Assembly: GCA_023362775.1 (NCBI GenBank)
Contig: JALMGJ010000012.1
Span: forward strand, 17,559,501 to 17,623,500
DNA from: Charina bottae
Lineage: Eukaryota; Chordata; Lepidosauria; Squamata; Charinaidae
DNA: 64,000 nt
Direction of reading: 5' to 3'
Position 1 is the first letter of the stretch. Each line of letters begins with the position of its first letter. Positions 22,561 to 32,248 of the stretch are shown piece after piece. Under the pieces are notes generated by a model, which made no database searches, was not told the origin of the DNA, and saw only the letters and a program-made list of their open reading frames with translations. Position numbers and translations under genes: made by a program.

Positions 22561-23611
22561 TGATCCACAAATGATGGCTGAATGTGACAAGTGTAATAAT
22601 CTGAATTTGAATAGGAACATTTTTGAAGCTTAAGGAATGTTGATTTGCTTAATCCAATTCAGTAACATTTTTCAAACTCTCTTCCAGAGCATTCCCGGTG
22701 GATTCGCAGACAGCCTGTGGTCTGTTCGTGACAACTCCCTACCTCCAATTAAAGGGACAATAGGGACAACACACCATGTTGGAATGAAGACTTACTACAT
22801 AGGATGTGGTGTACGATTAAGAGGCAAAGTCGAGAATAAGTAAAAGAAAAAGCACCTTAGAGGTTCCAGACATCAGTACCTGAAACAATAATCCAACGAT
22901 GGCTTCAGTTCTTTTAGAAATATTCAGAAGTAGTAGTTTTCAGGTTTGGGGATGAACAGCTTTAAGGACAATTTTAAAGAAAAGGATAATTCGGATCCAT
23001 GATTTTTCATCATACTGATGGCATTCATCCTTTATGAATTATTGCTCTATCTACTTAGATAGAGTAATAATTATTTACAAAGTGTGTGCATGTATGTATG
23101 GGTGTGTGTATATAAAATATTAATCTACTTTGAGGGCCGTTATTAAATTTGCATTAACCTTCAAAGCCTAATATTCTAAGCTGATATTTGCATCCTCTCC
23201 CCCCACCCCATCCAATTCTGCACAATTAATGCAGTCTTGAGCGTAAACAAAAAATTTTGCAGGCCTTCCCAAGCCTGCCGTTTGCATGTGAGTTTGATTC
23301 ATAAATGCAAACAACTCCAAAGAAAAGCACTTTATTCCTGTCCCTTCCACTACCGGTTTGTGCTGATCTGGGATTAGCACACTTCTTTCAATCCCCACTG
23401 CATTGTCTGGCTGCAAAGCTAGCATTTCTTCCGGAGTGGTGGTTAGACAGTGTCTCAGTGGCAGTGGCTGATTTTTATATCTGTGTGATTAGCTGGCTTG
23501 AGGGAACGCTGGACAGTTTGTGGAGAACTCTGAGGAAGGAACAGCATGAGACTATTTCAGAGGATTTGGGAAATAAAGCCAGTGGCTGTGTAGAAGTAGT
23601 GCCTTCTTAGG

Positions 23612-24055
23612 TAGGCTGACCATACGTCCCATTTTGAACAGGACAGTCCCATTTTTTTAGTATTTTTCAACCGTCCCGTCATTTTGATAAAAATCTCAAT
23701 TTTGTCCCATTTTTTAAACCCGGCAGGAATGGCGTGGAAGGAGGATCTGAGCCGGAGCTGCCGATTGGAGGCAGCCCGGAAGAGGAAGCCCTACCGCCTA
23801 TCAGCACGCAGCAAAGGAGGGACCAGGGGGCGGGGTTTGCAGGTGGGAGCCAATTGCGCAGACCGGGGGCGGGCTTTGCAGGCAGGAGCCAATTACATGG
23901 ACCGGGGGGGCAGGGTTTGCAGGCGGGAGCCAATCGCACAGACCGGGGGGCGGGGACCCCTGTCTTTTTCATGAATACGGAATATTACACAAGACCCCGT
24001 CCCGTTTTGCCACCTCAATGTCTTGTTTTTGTCTCAAGGAAATATGGTCAGCCTA
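23612..24055. mobile_element. Composite hAT element, TAGGCTGACCATA family
   Basis: Ends TAGGCTGACCATA and TATGGTCAGCCTA are perfect inverted repeats; 8-bp duplication TTCTTAGG at 23604-23611 and 24056-24063. The interior (about 23735-23961) matches the CAGGGGTCCCC-family element at 43103 (GAGCCGGAGCTGCCGATTGG and CTATCAGCACGCAGCAAAG) and ends GGGGACCCCTG, that family's right terminus, but lacks its left terminus. Confidence 0.9.
23824..23961 (+). repeat. GC-rich 39-41 bp tandem units inside hAT element
   Basis: GGGAGCCAAT or GGAGCCAAT recurs with CCAAT at 23850, 23889 and 23930; each is preceded by a CGGGGTTTGCAGG-like block. Part of a module shared by several hAT families. Confidence 0.85.
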
Positions 24056-24091
24056 TTCTTAGGCAAAGACTGGATTGGTGGGTTTGGTTTG

Positions 24092-24280
24092 GTATTTTGG
24101 TGCCTTCAAATCAGTATTGACTCCTGGCAACTGCCTGGACTAGTCCCTGCAGTTTTCTAGGCAAGATTTTGGAAGTGGTTTGCCATTGCTTCCTTCCTAG
24201 GGCTGAAAGAGAGTGACTGGCCCAAGGTCACCCAGCTGGCTTCCTGCCTAAGGCAGGAATAGAACTCATGGTCCACTATG
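24092..24280 (-). mobile_element. MIR-like CORE-SINE
   Basis: + strand reads GACTGGCCCAAGGTCACCCA, the reverse of the MIR core GGTGACCTTGGGCCAGTC, with AGTATTGACTCCTGGCAACT and TTCTAGGCAAGATTTTGGAA in the tail side. Relatives at 50295, 56300 and 49533. Confidence 0.75.
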
Positions 24281-24289
24281 CCTCATAAA

Positions 24290-25598
24290 TTATAGTTTAT
24301 CATTAGATATGAGTCACATTTCCTTGGCTTATTAAAAAAAACATTGTTAAAACATTGTGACACAATATTCACAAAGCTCACAAAATAGTGAGATAGGATC
24401 TATGTTTGCAAAAGCTACACTGATTCAGAATCTCCTTCTATCCATATTTGGAATGGATATCTGCTTTATATCTTTCAAACGAAAGATTAAGCCAAATAAT
24501 TCATTCATTTTCTTTGTAATCTCCTTCCTTTAGTTTATCTAACTTCCTTGTCATCCAATAGTCTGCCTCCTTTGCTGGTTTCCTGTTCGTAATATTTTTA
24601 AAGAATAGATTTATTCATCTTAATTATTGTGGTACTGTAATGTTTCTCAAATGTTAGCACCATTTTGCCTCTTTTGCCTCTTTTCTTTTGCCAACTTCAT
24701 GTCTTTTTATCTTTTCATTTGGGCAAACAATCATCCATTAATTTAGGATTATGTCTCAATAAGATACTAAGTCTATATTGAAGATTTATCCCTCTTCCAT
24801 GCCTTAAGAGTTGTGACAGCAATGTTTCTGAGATCTTGCTAAAAATTTGTTGTGACATGTCTTACTGCCAAAGATAATAGCTTTATTATTAACTACTCAA
24901 AGCTAGTATGTTTGCTAAGAATATATCTCTCAATCCAGTACACACAGCAGTTTAAAGAGTATTTCCAAAGTTAGCAGGTGATACCAATAAATCCAGTAAT
25001 TGTGGATGGAGGAGAAGTCTTTTTAAAGGAGAAAAACATGCTGTAATTTCCCAAATAAATATTGCATAGTACTGATTTCTGTGGATGGTACAGTGTAATC
25101 CTCTGAATGTTTATTTGGAACTAAATCCTACTGGATTCTTAGCCAATTATTAAGTGCATGTAGGATTAAGCCTATTAATATCATATTAAGCCTATTAATA
25201 TTATACAGCTTCAGATCTCTCCTATGTCACTTTTGTCTCCATTTTTTTTCACAGATTGTTTCTACAACCCATGTATCACTTTGCACTCCCAGAAGAAGGC
25301 AATGGTAACACTTATGTATTACTTCCAAGAAAACTACATGGATCTGCCCTTGTAATCACCAGGAGCTGAGCTTGAGTCTTTACCTTTTGAAAAAAATCCT
25401 ATTAAAATTGTATATTTTCTTGAAAGGAACATGCTCGCACTCTTAGCCTCCAGCTTGGGTACTTTTGTCCAAGACATAATGCCTGAATACTAGGTACATG
25501 TCTCACCCCTCTCTCCTCTTGCTGCTAAGAGATGTTGGTGCTAGGCGAATGAGGATTATTGTGAATCCTTCAATAATCTACGAGGCCCAATTTCTCTC
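24290..25598. other. Intergenic, no recognised feature
   Basis: AT-rich unique sequence. A small tandem AAGCCTATTAATAT repeat lies at about 25163-25196. Confidence 0.5.
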
Positions 25599-25613
25599 CA
25601 GATCTACAGAATA

Positions 25614-25790
25614 AAGGTAAAAAAGGTAAAGGTTCCCTCACACAGTTGTGTCCAACTCTAGGGGCCGGTGCTCATCTCTGTTTGTTAGCTGAAGAGCCAG
25701 CGTTGTCCGAAGACGCTTCCATGGTCATGTGGCCGGCATGACACGCGTGGAACGCTGTTACCATCCCACCGAAGTGGTACCTACAGAATA
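25614..25790 (-). mobile_element. Sauria-type SINE, truncated
   Basis: Antisense 3' half: AGGTAAAGGTTCCCTC, GGGGCCGGTGCTCATCTC and GTCCGAAGACGCTTCCATGG. Direct repeats CAGATCTACAGAATA at 25599-25613 and 25791-25805 mark the insertion; the tRNA-related head is missing. Confidence 0.88.
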
Positions 25791-25849
25791 CAGATCTACA
25801 GAATACTGGCACAAAATTGTTCAAATTTGCCTAAAGGTCCATAAATGTG

Positions 25850-26075
25850 CCCTTGAGTTGAACTTGGCTCCTGTTGACTGCGTCCATGCAGCTTTCTTGG
25901 CAATGTTATGGAAGTGGTTTACCACTGACCACTTCTGGGATATTTTTTCCAACTTCCCAGTCTAGCCAACAGCCCTGGAGCCCTCTGTTGGTGCCCCATC
26001 CAAGTATGAACCGGGTCTGATCTGACTTAGGTTTCAAGGTCAATAGGTGCTGCCATCTGCTGAGGCTAAATTGGT
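25850..26075 (-). mobile_element. 5S-rRNA-like SINE
   Basis: CTTGAGTTGAACTTGGCTCC, TTGGCAATGTTATGGAAGTG and CCCATCCAAGTATGAACCGG. The last resembles antisense 5S rRNA sequence as in SINE3-type elements. Diverged. Confidence 0.55.
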
Positions 26076-27079
26076 CCAGAATATTCATAAATTTGCTCTG
26101 CCAATAACACCACTTTGGATTTATTCAGAAGAGGTACTTCAGGATACCCAGGATAATTTGTCTGCAACTTGTGAAAGTAGCTTCTTCATCCTATCTTAAC
26201 ATTCTTCTTGTTAAGGTTATAACAAGTTAAAAAAGATTACAGAAAAGGTGTGCTTTAAAGTGGGGTCTCTTAACTAGATATAATTCCACCAAAACTAATG
26301 GAAGCTCTGTTAGACGTTGCTTAATCAGTGGTCTCCGCAGGATCTTGCTGCTTTCATTAGAACGATAAAAGCAGCGTTGTAGCATCACGCTCCAAGTTCT
26401 GTCCCTTTTGGCTTGCACAACCAATGTCACAGTGCAGGCAGAAAAAGGGCAGAGCTTGTATCACAATTTCACAATGATGCTTTTGTCAGTCCAAACCGCT
26501 TGGACCCCATGGACGCTGTTGTTCCCATTCACACTCAAAGATATACATGTAAACTACTGAAATATTTGAGAGACAACTCTGTGACAATGATCATGAAGTT
26601 ATAAAAGTTTTCAGAACAAGAGTTAGTCTTTGTATAAAGAAGATTTGGCCAAAATGGATGTTTGGCAACAATGAAATAATGTTTTTGTCCTAAGTTTCTG
26701 AAAGGACTCAACTCCGATGATAATCAAAAGCTAACAAAGAATAGTGTCATCAGATTGTAAAAATAAACCTAGAGCCTATCAATGAAATTTGCCAGATCAT
26801 ACAATTCTGCTGTTTCCTCCAAGAGAATGGTTGTAGTCCCTGCTTCCAGGATGACACTAGAAGTTTCCTGTTTTTTAAAAAAATATATAAAATAGATGCA
26901 TTAACTTGGAGGCACCTATTTTACTAACCCGCCCAACATAAAAAAAGGTTTGAAAAGGGCTAAATGCTCTGCTCCTTCCAAGGGAATCATTGTTACATCC
27001 CCTGCCATCCTTGGAAGCTCAACAATTTTTTATTTTGAAGTCCCTGGCTGCAAAAAGGCCTGTTGAAAAACACTTGAAA

Positions 27080-27209
27080 AAGTGTTTTTCAAACTTAGCA
27101 ACTTTAAGATGTGTGAACTTCAATTCCCAGAATTCCCCAGCCAGCATGGCTGAAATTCTGGGAGTTGAAGTCCACACATCTTAAAGTTGCCAAGTTTGAA
27201 AAACATCAT
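27080..27209. mobile_element. hAT palindromic MITE, CAGTGTTTCTCAAC family
   Basis: AGTGTTTTTCAAACTTAGCA faces GCCAAGTTTGAAAAAC; the centre carries CAATTCCCAGAATTCCCCAG and its inverted partner. Flanks ACTTGAAA and ATTTTAAA are only weakly alike. Same family as 30616 and 54170. Confidence 0.75.
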
Positions 27210-27270
27210 TTTAAATCAAATGCAGTACTAATTACTGACATTTATTTGCAATAAAAGTAGATGTTTTATA

Positions 27271-27332
27271 GATGCTGGCTGGGGAATTCTGGGAGTTGAA
27301 GTCCACACATTTTAAAGTTGCCAAGTTTGAAA
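27271..27332. mobile_element. hAT palindromic MITE, right half only
   Basis: GATGCTGGCTGGGGAATTCT through GTTGCCAAGTTTGAAAAATA, half of the palindrome of the preceding element. Confidence 0.7.
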
Positions 27333-27944
27333 AATACTGCCCTAAACGTACTGGACTTCAACTCTCATAATTTTGCCATCCATTCAGGTTGAGAATGTAC
27401 CCATAATAGGCAAGTGAGTTCCAGATCAATGTTTGATCACTTTTTCCAAATTTGTAAGTCATTAAATACTTGTTATCTGTTTGTAAAGTGCAACAGTCAA
27501 TTATTTAGCAACTGGTTATACTGAGAATGAGTCCCACTGATTTCTCTTTGATCTATTGCTCCACTGTAACCTAATCCAATTCAAGGTCTTTTTAGCCCAT
27601 CAAAATGTCTTAAAATAAACCTTTTAAAAACCTAGTGAAGTTACAAATTCCAGCTGCTTCAGTTATAATGGTGCACCATGACAGATGCAAGTTTCGTTGC
27701 TGCTAATTATAATTGCTAATAAGATGATGGTCGGGGTCATCTTTTTCTAAAATCCATATAATAGCATTTATTCCCATGGGAGAAAATGCAGTAACAACCA
27801 ATATCCTGTGTAATCTTACTTTAAATTACTGAACGCAGGATCCAAAGTGCTGTGGACAATGTTAGTGGTTTTTCTAAAAGTAGCACATCGGCTTACTATT
27901 CAGAGAGAGAGAAATTTAAAATCCCACTTTTTTTGCACTTTAAG

Positions 27945-28007
27945 CATGAGCAATGTTGTGGTTAAGGGGTTGGACCTGGGAGACCCAGGTTTCAATCTCC
28001 ATTCAAT
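27945..28007 (+). mobile_element. MIR-like SINE head, split by Rex1 insertion
   Basis: GAGCAATGTTGTGGTTAAGG and CCCAGGTTTCAATCTCC form a tRNA-like head with a B-box-like core. The matching tail resumes at 28720-28830 (GGGTTATTGTGGAGATAAAA), on the other side of the Rex1 element. Confidence 0.55.
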
Positions 28008-28715
28008 TAATAGAATAGAATAGAATAGAATAGAATAGAATAGCTTTATTGTCATCCCACTATACACTATACAAGTGCACAATAGAATGAAATTTTGTTG
28101 CAGTTGGCTCAAAATTTCACTCAAGCAATAAAATACTAATGATAATAATAAAAAACCATAATTACTATAAAATACCCATTCTTATAAAATATACATTCTT
28201 AAAAAATATACATTCTTTAACTCACAATTTCAGTCAAACATTAAAATACTAATAAAAATCCATAATTACTATAAAATATACATTCTTTACATATCCAACA
28301 TATTTCACCTAAAAGAACCTATTTGGCATTCAAGAATCCAATAGCCTGGGGGACAAAGCTGTTTCCCAATCTGGCTGTTCTACATCGGATACAGCGGAAC
28401 CTCTTCCCAGAGGGTAACAAAGAAAACAAACCATGATGAGGATGGGAGGCATCACTGATGATCTTTCGAGCTCTGGACAAACAGCGTGCATGTGCTAAAT
28501 CTTGGATGAGGGGCAGAGATATCCCAATTATCTTTTCTGCTGCCCTTACCACTCTCTGCACAGACTTTCTATCTGAGGCCCTACAGCCTCCAAACCAGAT
28601 GGAAATACAGCTTGTAAGTACACTCTCTATAGTGCCTCTGTAGAAAGTAAGGAGAATGGAAGATGGGAGATTATGGTGTTTACTCAGTAACATTGGACCA
28701 ATCAATCTGTCACAC
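28008..28715 (-). mobile_element. Rex1/Babar-type LINE, 5'-truncated
   Basis: The minus strand frame 28705-28319 encodes SSILLTFYRGTIESVLTSCI, then WFGGCRASDRKSVQRVVRAA, HPHHGLFSLLPSGKRF and LGNSFVPQAIGFLN, the reverse transcriptase C-terminus of Rex1. The 3' tail is a TTCTA pentanucleotide repeat (28010-28043 on +). Confidence 0.88.
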
Positions 28716-28830
28716 CAAACCTTCCTGCAGGGTTATTGTGGAGATAAAATTAAGGAAGATCCCTTGCAAACCTCCTTCAGCTCTCAGAGAAAAGGCAGGA
28801 TATAGGATGATGATGATGTAAATCTTTAGG

Positions 28831-29542
28831 TATAAAATGTGTACAGTGATCTAAATTTGGCCTTACAGATTTCAAAGGAATTTATTTCCAGATATATGTT
28901 AAAATAATTCTATTTAAAAAATAGCTATTGAAGGATATACAAATACAAATATTTTATTATTCTTATTTTATTAAATGGGGAAAAACACTTTGATGAACAG
29001 GACATGTGACTTTGCTAAGATAAATGGAATTTATTCTTTATATCCTTATGTTTTATACAATATACTGTTTAATATTATTACTGCAATATCATGCAGATTA
29101 AAAAAAACCCTAAAGTGTATTGTTCTCCTATAACAACTTAGATATGTATTCCATATACAGGGTTTTAGATATTATTGTATACTTAGTAGAGCAAGAAATA
29201 AAATTTCCTGTATCTGTTGGCTTTTAATTTTAGTGGATCATCTGCCATTTCTTTAGTGCATGTTTACCAAATATTTTTAATCAGAAATAAATACAGTATA
29301 TTGTAAATATGCATAGGTTTGTTGTATCTTCTAACTTTAACATATGCACATTTTTCTATGAATTACAATGATTTAACATCAAACTATGCATGTTTCCTTT
29401 CTATAATTGTATTTCAGCCTTTATGCGTGGCAGTATTTCAACAATGTCTAACGACCTGTAAGCTGTAGATATGTGTAAACTGAAACTAGAAGATATTTAT
29501 TTTATACCATTGACTTTAAATTACATGTGTACTTACATGAGG
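28831..29542. other. Intergenic AT-rich, no recognised feature
   Basis: Very AT-rich; no repeat or coding motif identified. Confidence 0.5.
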
Positions 29543-29559
29543 CCTTGGTTCATCTGTTA

Positions 29560-29898
29560 AAAAGGTAAAGGTAAAGGTTCCCCCGGCACATTTGTGCAGT
29601 TGTGTCCAACTCTAGGGGCCGGTGCTCATCTCCGTTTGTTAGCCAAAGAGCCAGTGTTGTCTGAAGATGCTTCCACGGTCATGTGGCTGGCATGACGCAT
29701 GCGGAACGCTGTTACCTTCCCACCAAAGTGGTACCTATTAATCTACTTGCATTTGCATGCTTTCGAATTGCTAGGTTGGGAAAAGCTGGGGCTAGTGCAG
29801 GAGCTCACTCCCTTACGCGGGGCTAGGGATTCGAACCTCCGAACTCACGACCTTCCAATCGACAAGCCTGGCATCTTACCTGCTGAGCCACCACAGCC
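29560..29898 (-). mobile_element. Sauria-type SINE, full length
   Basis: On the minus strand: tRNA-like head GGCTGTGGTGGCTCAGCAGG (A box) and GGAGGTTCGAATCCCTAG (B box), body AACAGCGTTCC and AGACGCT-like text, tail ACCTTTACCTTT. The target duplication CCTTGGTTCATCTGTTA (29543-29559) versus the same with one change (29899-29915) is 17 bp. Confidence 0.93.
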
Positions 29899-30615
29899 CC
29901 TTGGTTCAACTGTTATTATGCACTAATTAGGAGCAACTCAGTATTTACCTGCTGGCAATCTTATATCTTAAATTTTTGCAATTCACTTTTAATTTGCTTT
30001 AACAAGTACAAAGGGTTGCCAATCAGAGCCATCTGTTAAAACAGTCTCCTGGGTCTACTGATTGAATGTTTAGTGTATAGCATAGAAGCTAAAGATAGCA
30101 CTTATTTTCTGGAATTTATCAAATTTCTAGATAAATGTTATGCATCTTCTACAATGTTTATGCAGGAAGTAGAAAGCATATAATGAAAAAATTGCTCATA
30201 AATAGTTTTCGGCTGTTGCCTACATTATAATACAGGTTAGTGTACCTCTGCCAAGGCCCTGTAGTAGGAGAGCTGTATTAGTCTATGGCAGCAAAAAATC
30301 AGAAAGTTTGATACAGTAATCCCTTTTTCAACTAACAAATATCAAAGCATTTCAACCTCCAAGGACATTCTATTACAAATCTCAAAGGGACCATTTTGGG
30401 AAAAAAAGAAAAGTAACATGATCACGGGACAGATTGCTGAACTCACATACATCAAAGGATTTCAGGCTATCTCAAAAGGTCTCAACAAACACAATGGGTT
30501 TTTAACCCATTTCAGGTACTTGTAGTCTGTCTCATAACTGCATAAACAACCAGTCTTCCCCTCCCTTTCTCCTCCCCCTGCCTAATCCCCATTTAAATTT
30601 TAGATCAGTCTAGCC

Positions 30616-30748
30616 CAGCATTTCTCAACCTTGGCAGCTTGAAGATGTGTGGACTTCAATTCACAGAATTCCCCACAGCCATGCTGGCTGGGGAATTCTG
30701 GGAGTTGAAGTCCACACATCTTTAAGCTGCCAAAGTTGAGAAACACTG
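30616..30748. mobile_element. hAT palindromic MITE, CAGTGTTTCTCAAC family
   Basis: Ends CAGCATTTCTCAACCTTGG and CAAAGTTGAGAAACACTG; perfect 8-bp duplication GTCTAGCC at 30608-30615 and 30749-30756. Centre GGGGAATTCTGGGAGTTGAA. Confidence 0.93.
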
Positions 30749-30789
30749 GTCTAGCCACTCTATGCATCTGTTGAAGTGAGCTTTAGGTC

Positions 30790-30870
30790 ACAAAAGTTAT
30801 TTATAAAATAACCTTGAGTTATTTATAAAAAATAATAAAGGCGGGATAGAAAATCAATCAATCATTTAAA
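30790..30870 (+). mobile_element. SINE/LINE tail fragment
   Basis: CCTTGAGTTATTTATAAAAA then AATAAAGGCGGGATAGAAAA and a short AATC repeat; the same tail occurs inside the L1-like element at about 11440. Confidence 0.5.
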
Positions 30871-31437
30871 AAGCCTCCCCACACAAAGGGTTCATCTGTG
30901 GCAGATAAGCAACTTGCTATGCCTGAATGGAACATCCGACAAGGGGCTTAGTAGCTCCACACAGCACTACAAATATTGAATTACGGACGGAAACGGATTT
31001 TAATTAATCCACGCAAAACCAAACGAGGATTAATTTTGAGACTGTCTAATTTTTTTAATACTTTGCAATCAACTGCCTTGGGAAGACCGGTGCGCTGAAC
31101 TTAATTAAGCACATAAAAATTAAGCTCCAAATAAAGCTAGGTGAATCCGGGCAGCATACAGAGACTCAGCCTTTCCCCAAGCCCTCCAAAGCTGGTTCTC
31201 ACAGAACTAAGATCGCACTCCACGCAGCTTCTTCCCTAGAAATGCTGGGAGTCGCAGTTCAGTACAAGTAAAGGGCTGAACTCAGAGAAGGTTGAGCCAC
31301 GCGTTAAAAGGGCGCTGCTACCCTCCCGCCTGCGCACAAACGCACGAGAAAAAGGCGGCGCTCCATTGGGGAAAGCCGTGGGCACGCCGTCCACTCAGGT
31401 CGTTCTCCTTCCGAATCTCGGAGAGGCAGCTCTTTCC

Positions 31438-31446
31438 TGATTGGTC
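31438..31446 (-). promoter_or_regulatory. NF-Y (CCAAT) site, inverted
   Basis: TGATTGGTC, reverse complement GACCAATCA, a good match to the NF-Y consensus, about 390 bp before the NADK2 start codon. Confidence 0.5.
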
Positions 31447-31464
31447 AAGGCGCAGAAGGCAAAA

Positions 31465-31470
31465 TGACGT
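31465..31470 (+). promoter_or_regulatory. CRE half-site
   Basis: TGACGT followed by TC, a half cAMP-response element about 20 bp downstream of the CCAAT box. Motif only. Confidence 0.25.
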
Positions 31471-31537
31471 TCCACGGCAAGCTAAGGACGGGTAGGAGCG
31501 GGATGCTCGGGGAGGAGGAGAAAGGAAGAGTTCGTGA

Positions 31538-31547
31538 GGGCGGGGCC
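31538..31547 (+). promoter_or_regulatory. GC box (Sp1-like)
   Basis: GGGCGGGGCC, a full GC box just before the NRF1-like palindrome. Confidence 0.45.
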
Positions 31548-31553
31548 TTACGC

Positions 31554-31565
31554 CGCGCGTGCGCG
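31554..31565 (+). promoter_or_regulatory. NRF1-like site
   Basis: CGCGCGTGCGCG fits the nuclear respiratory factor 1 consensus YGCGCAYGCGCR with one mismatch. NRF1 commonly controls nuclear genes for mitochondrial proteins, which suits NADK2. Confidence 0.45.
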
Positions 31566-31831
31566 GAGCGTTCCCCGCTGTTCCTCGCCCCCTCGCGGGT
31601 TCGGAGCGCTCGAGTCGAGCGCGCACGCAGCCACCTGTGCGCGCGGGTGTCAAGCGGCACGCACAAGCGAGCGAGTGGGCGCGAAGGGGACGCCGCCGCC
31701 CCGGGGAGCCCGAGCTGCGCCGTTGAGGCGCAAAACGTGAGGAAAGGTCGCCGCTCCGTTCCTCCGCCTTCCCCTGTAGGCAGCCTTTGGCGGCGGCGGC
31801 GGCTCCTGGAGGACCGTCCCGAGCCCGGGCT

Positions 31832-32248
31832 ATGACCTGCCTCCCAAGCTACCTGAGTGGCGGCAGTCCCGGTGCCTCCCTCCGCGCCTTGCTCAAATCT
31901 TTACGGCGGCAGCCGCCGCCGCCACAGAGACAGCTCGCCGTCCCGCCCCCCCGCGTCCGCCTGGCGGAGCCCGCGGCTTCCTTGGCCGCCGCCACGGCCG
32001 GGCTCCCTCTGCGTCCCCCGGCGCTGGCGGGAACGGGGTCTTCGCCGCCGGCGCCCTCCTGCCCCCTGCCCTCTCCTTCCTCTTCGCGGCGGTGCCTCGG
32101 CTCGGGCGGCTGCGCGAGCCTGTCCTCCAAGGCCGGCAGCGGCTTCCGCCCATCCCGGGTGGTGGTGGTGGCGAAGACGACCCGGTACGAGTTCGAGCAG
32201 CAGCGGTACCGCTACGCGGGGCTCTCCGAGGAGGACCTCAAGCAGCTG
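31832..32248 (+). CDS. NADK2: NADK2 exon 1 (presequence and first kinase strand)
   Basis: Starts [14 protein letters not shown] and ends LSEEDLKQL; donor GTAAGC at 32249. The context before ATG has G at -3. About 100 residues are low-complexity Pro/Arg/Ala/Ser, the mitochondrial targeting region, which is longer than in human. The frame stays open upstream to a TTG at 31787, but no ATG lies in that extension. Confidence 0.95.

Noticed and set aside
22637..22843. Open frame with a TTCCAG acceptor-like start at about 22688 and residues FADSLWSVRDNSLPPIKG
   Set aside because: It looks somewhat exon-like, but I recognise no family, found no matching donor or neighbouring exon, and there is no evidence of a gene between RANBP3L and NADK2.
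25965..26045. Resemblance to 5S rRNA
   Set aside because: Short, antisense and diverged; it fits a 5S-derived SINE, not an RNA gene.
31787..31831. N-terminal extension of NADK2 from a TTG
   Set aside because: No upstream ATG in the extension, and the residues after ATG at 31832 (Thr-Cys) match the vertebrate start.
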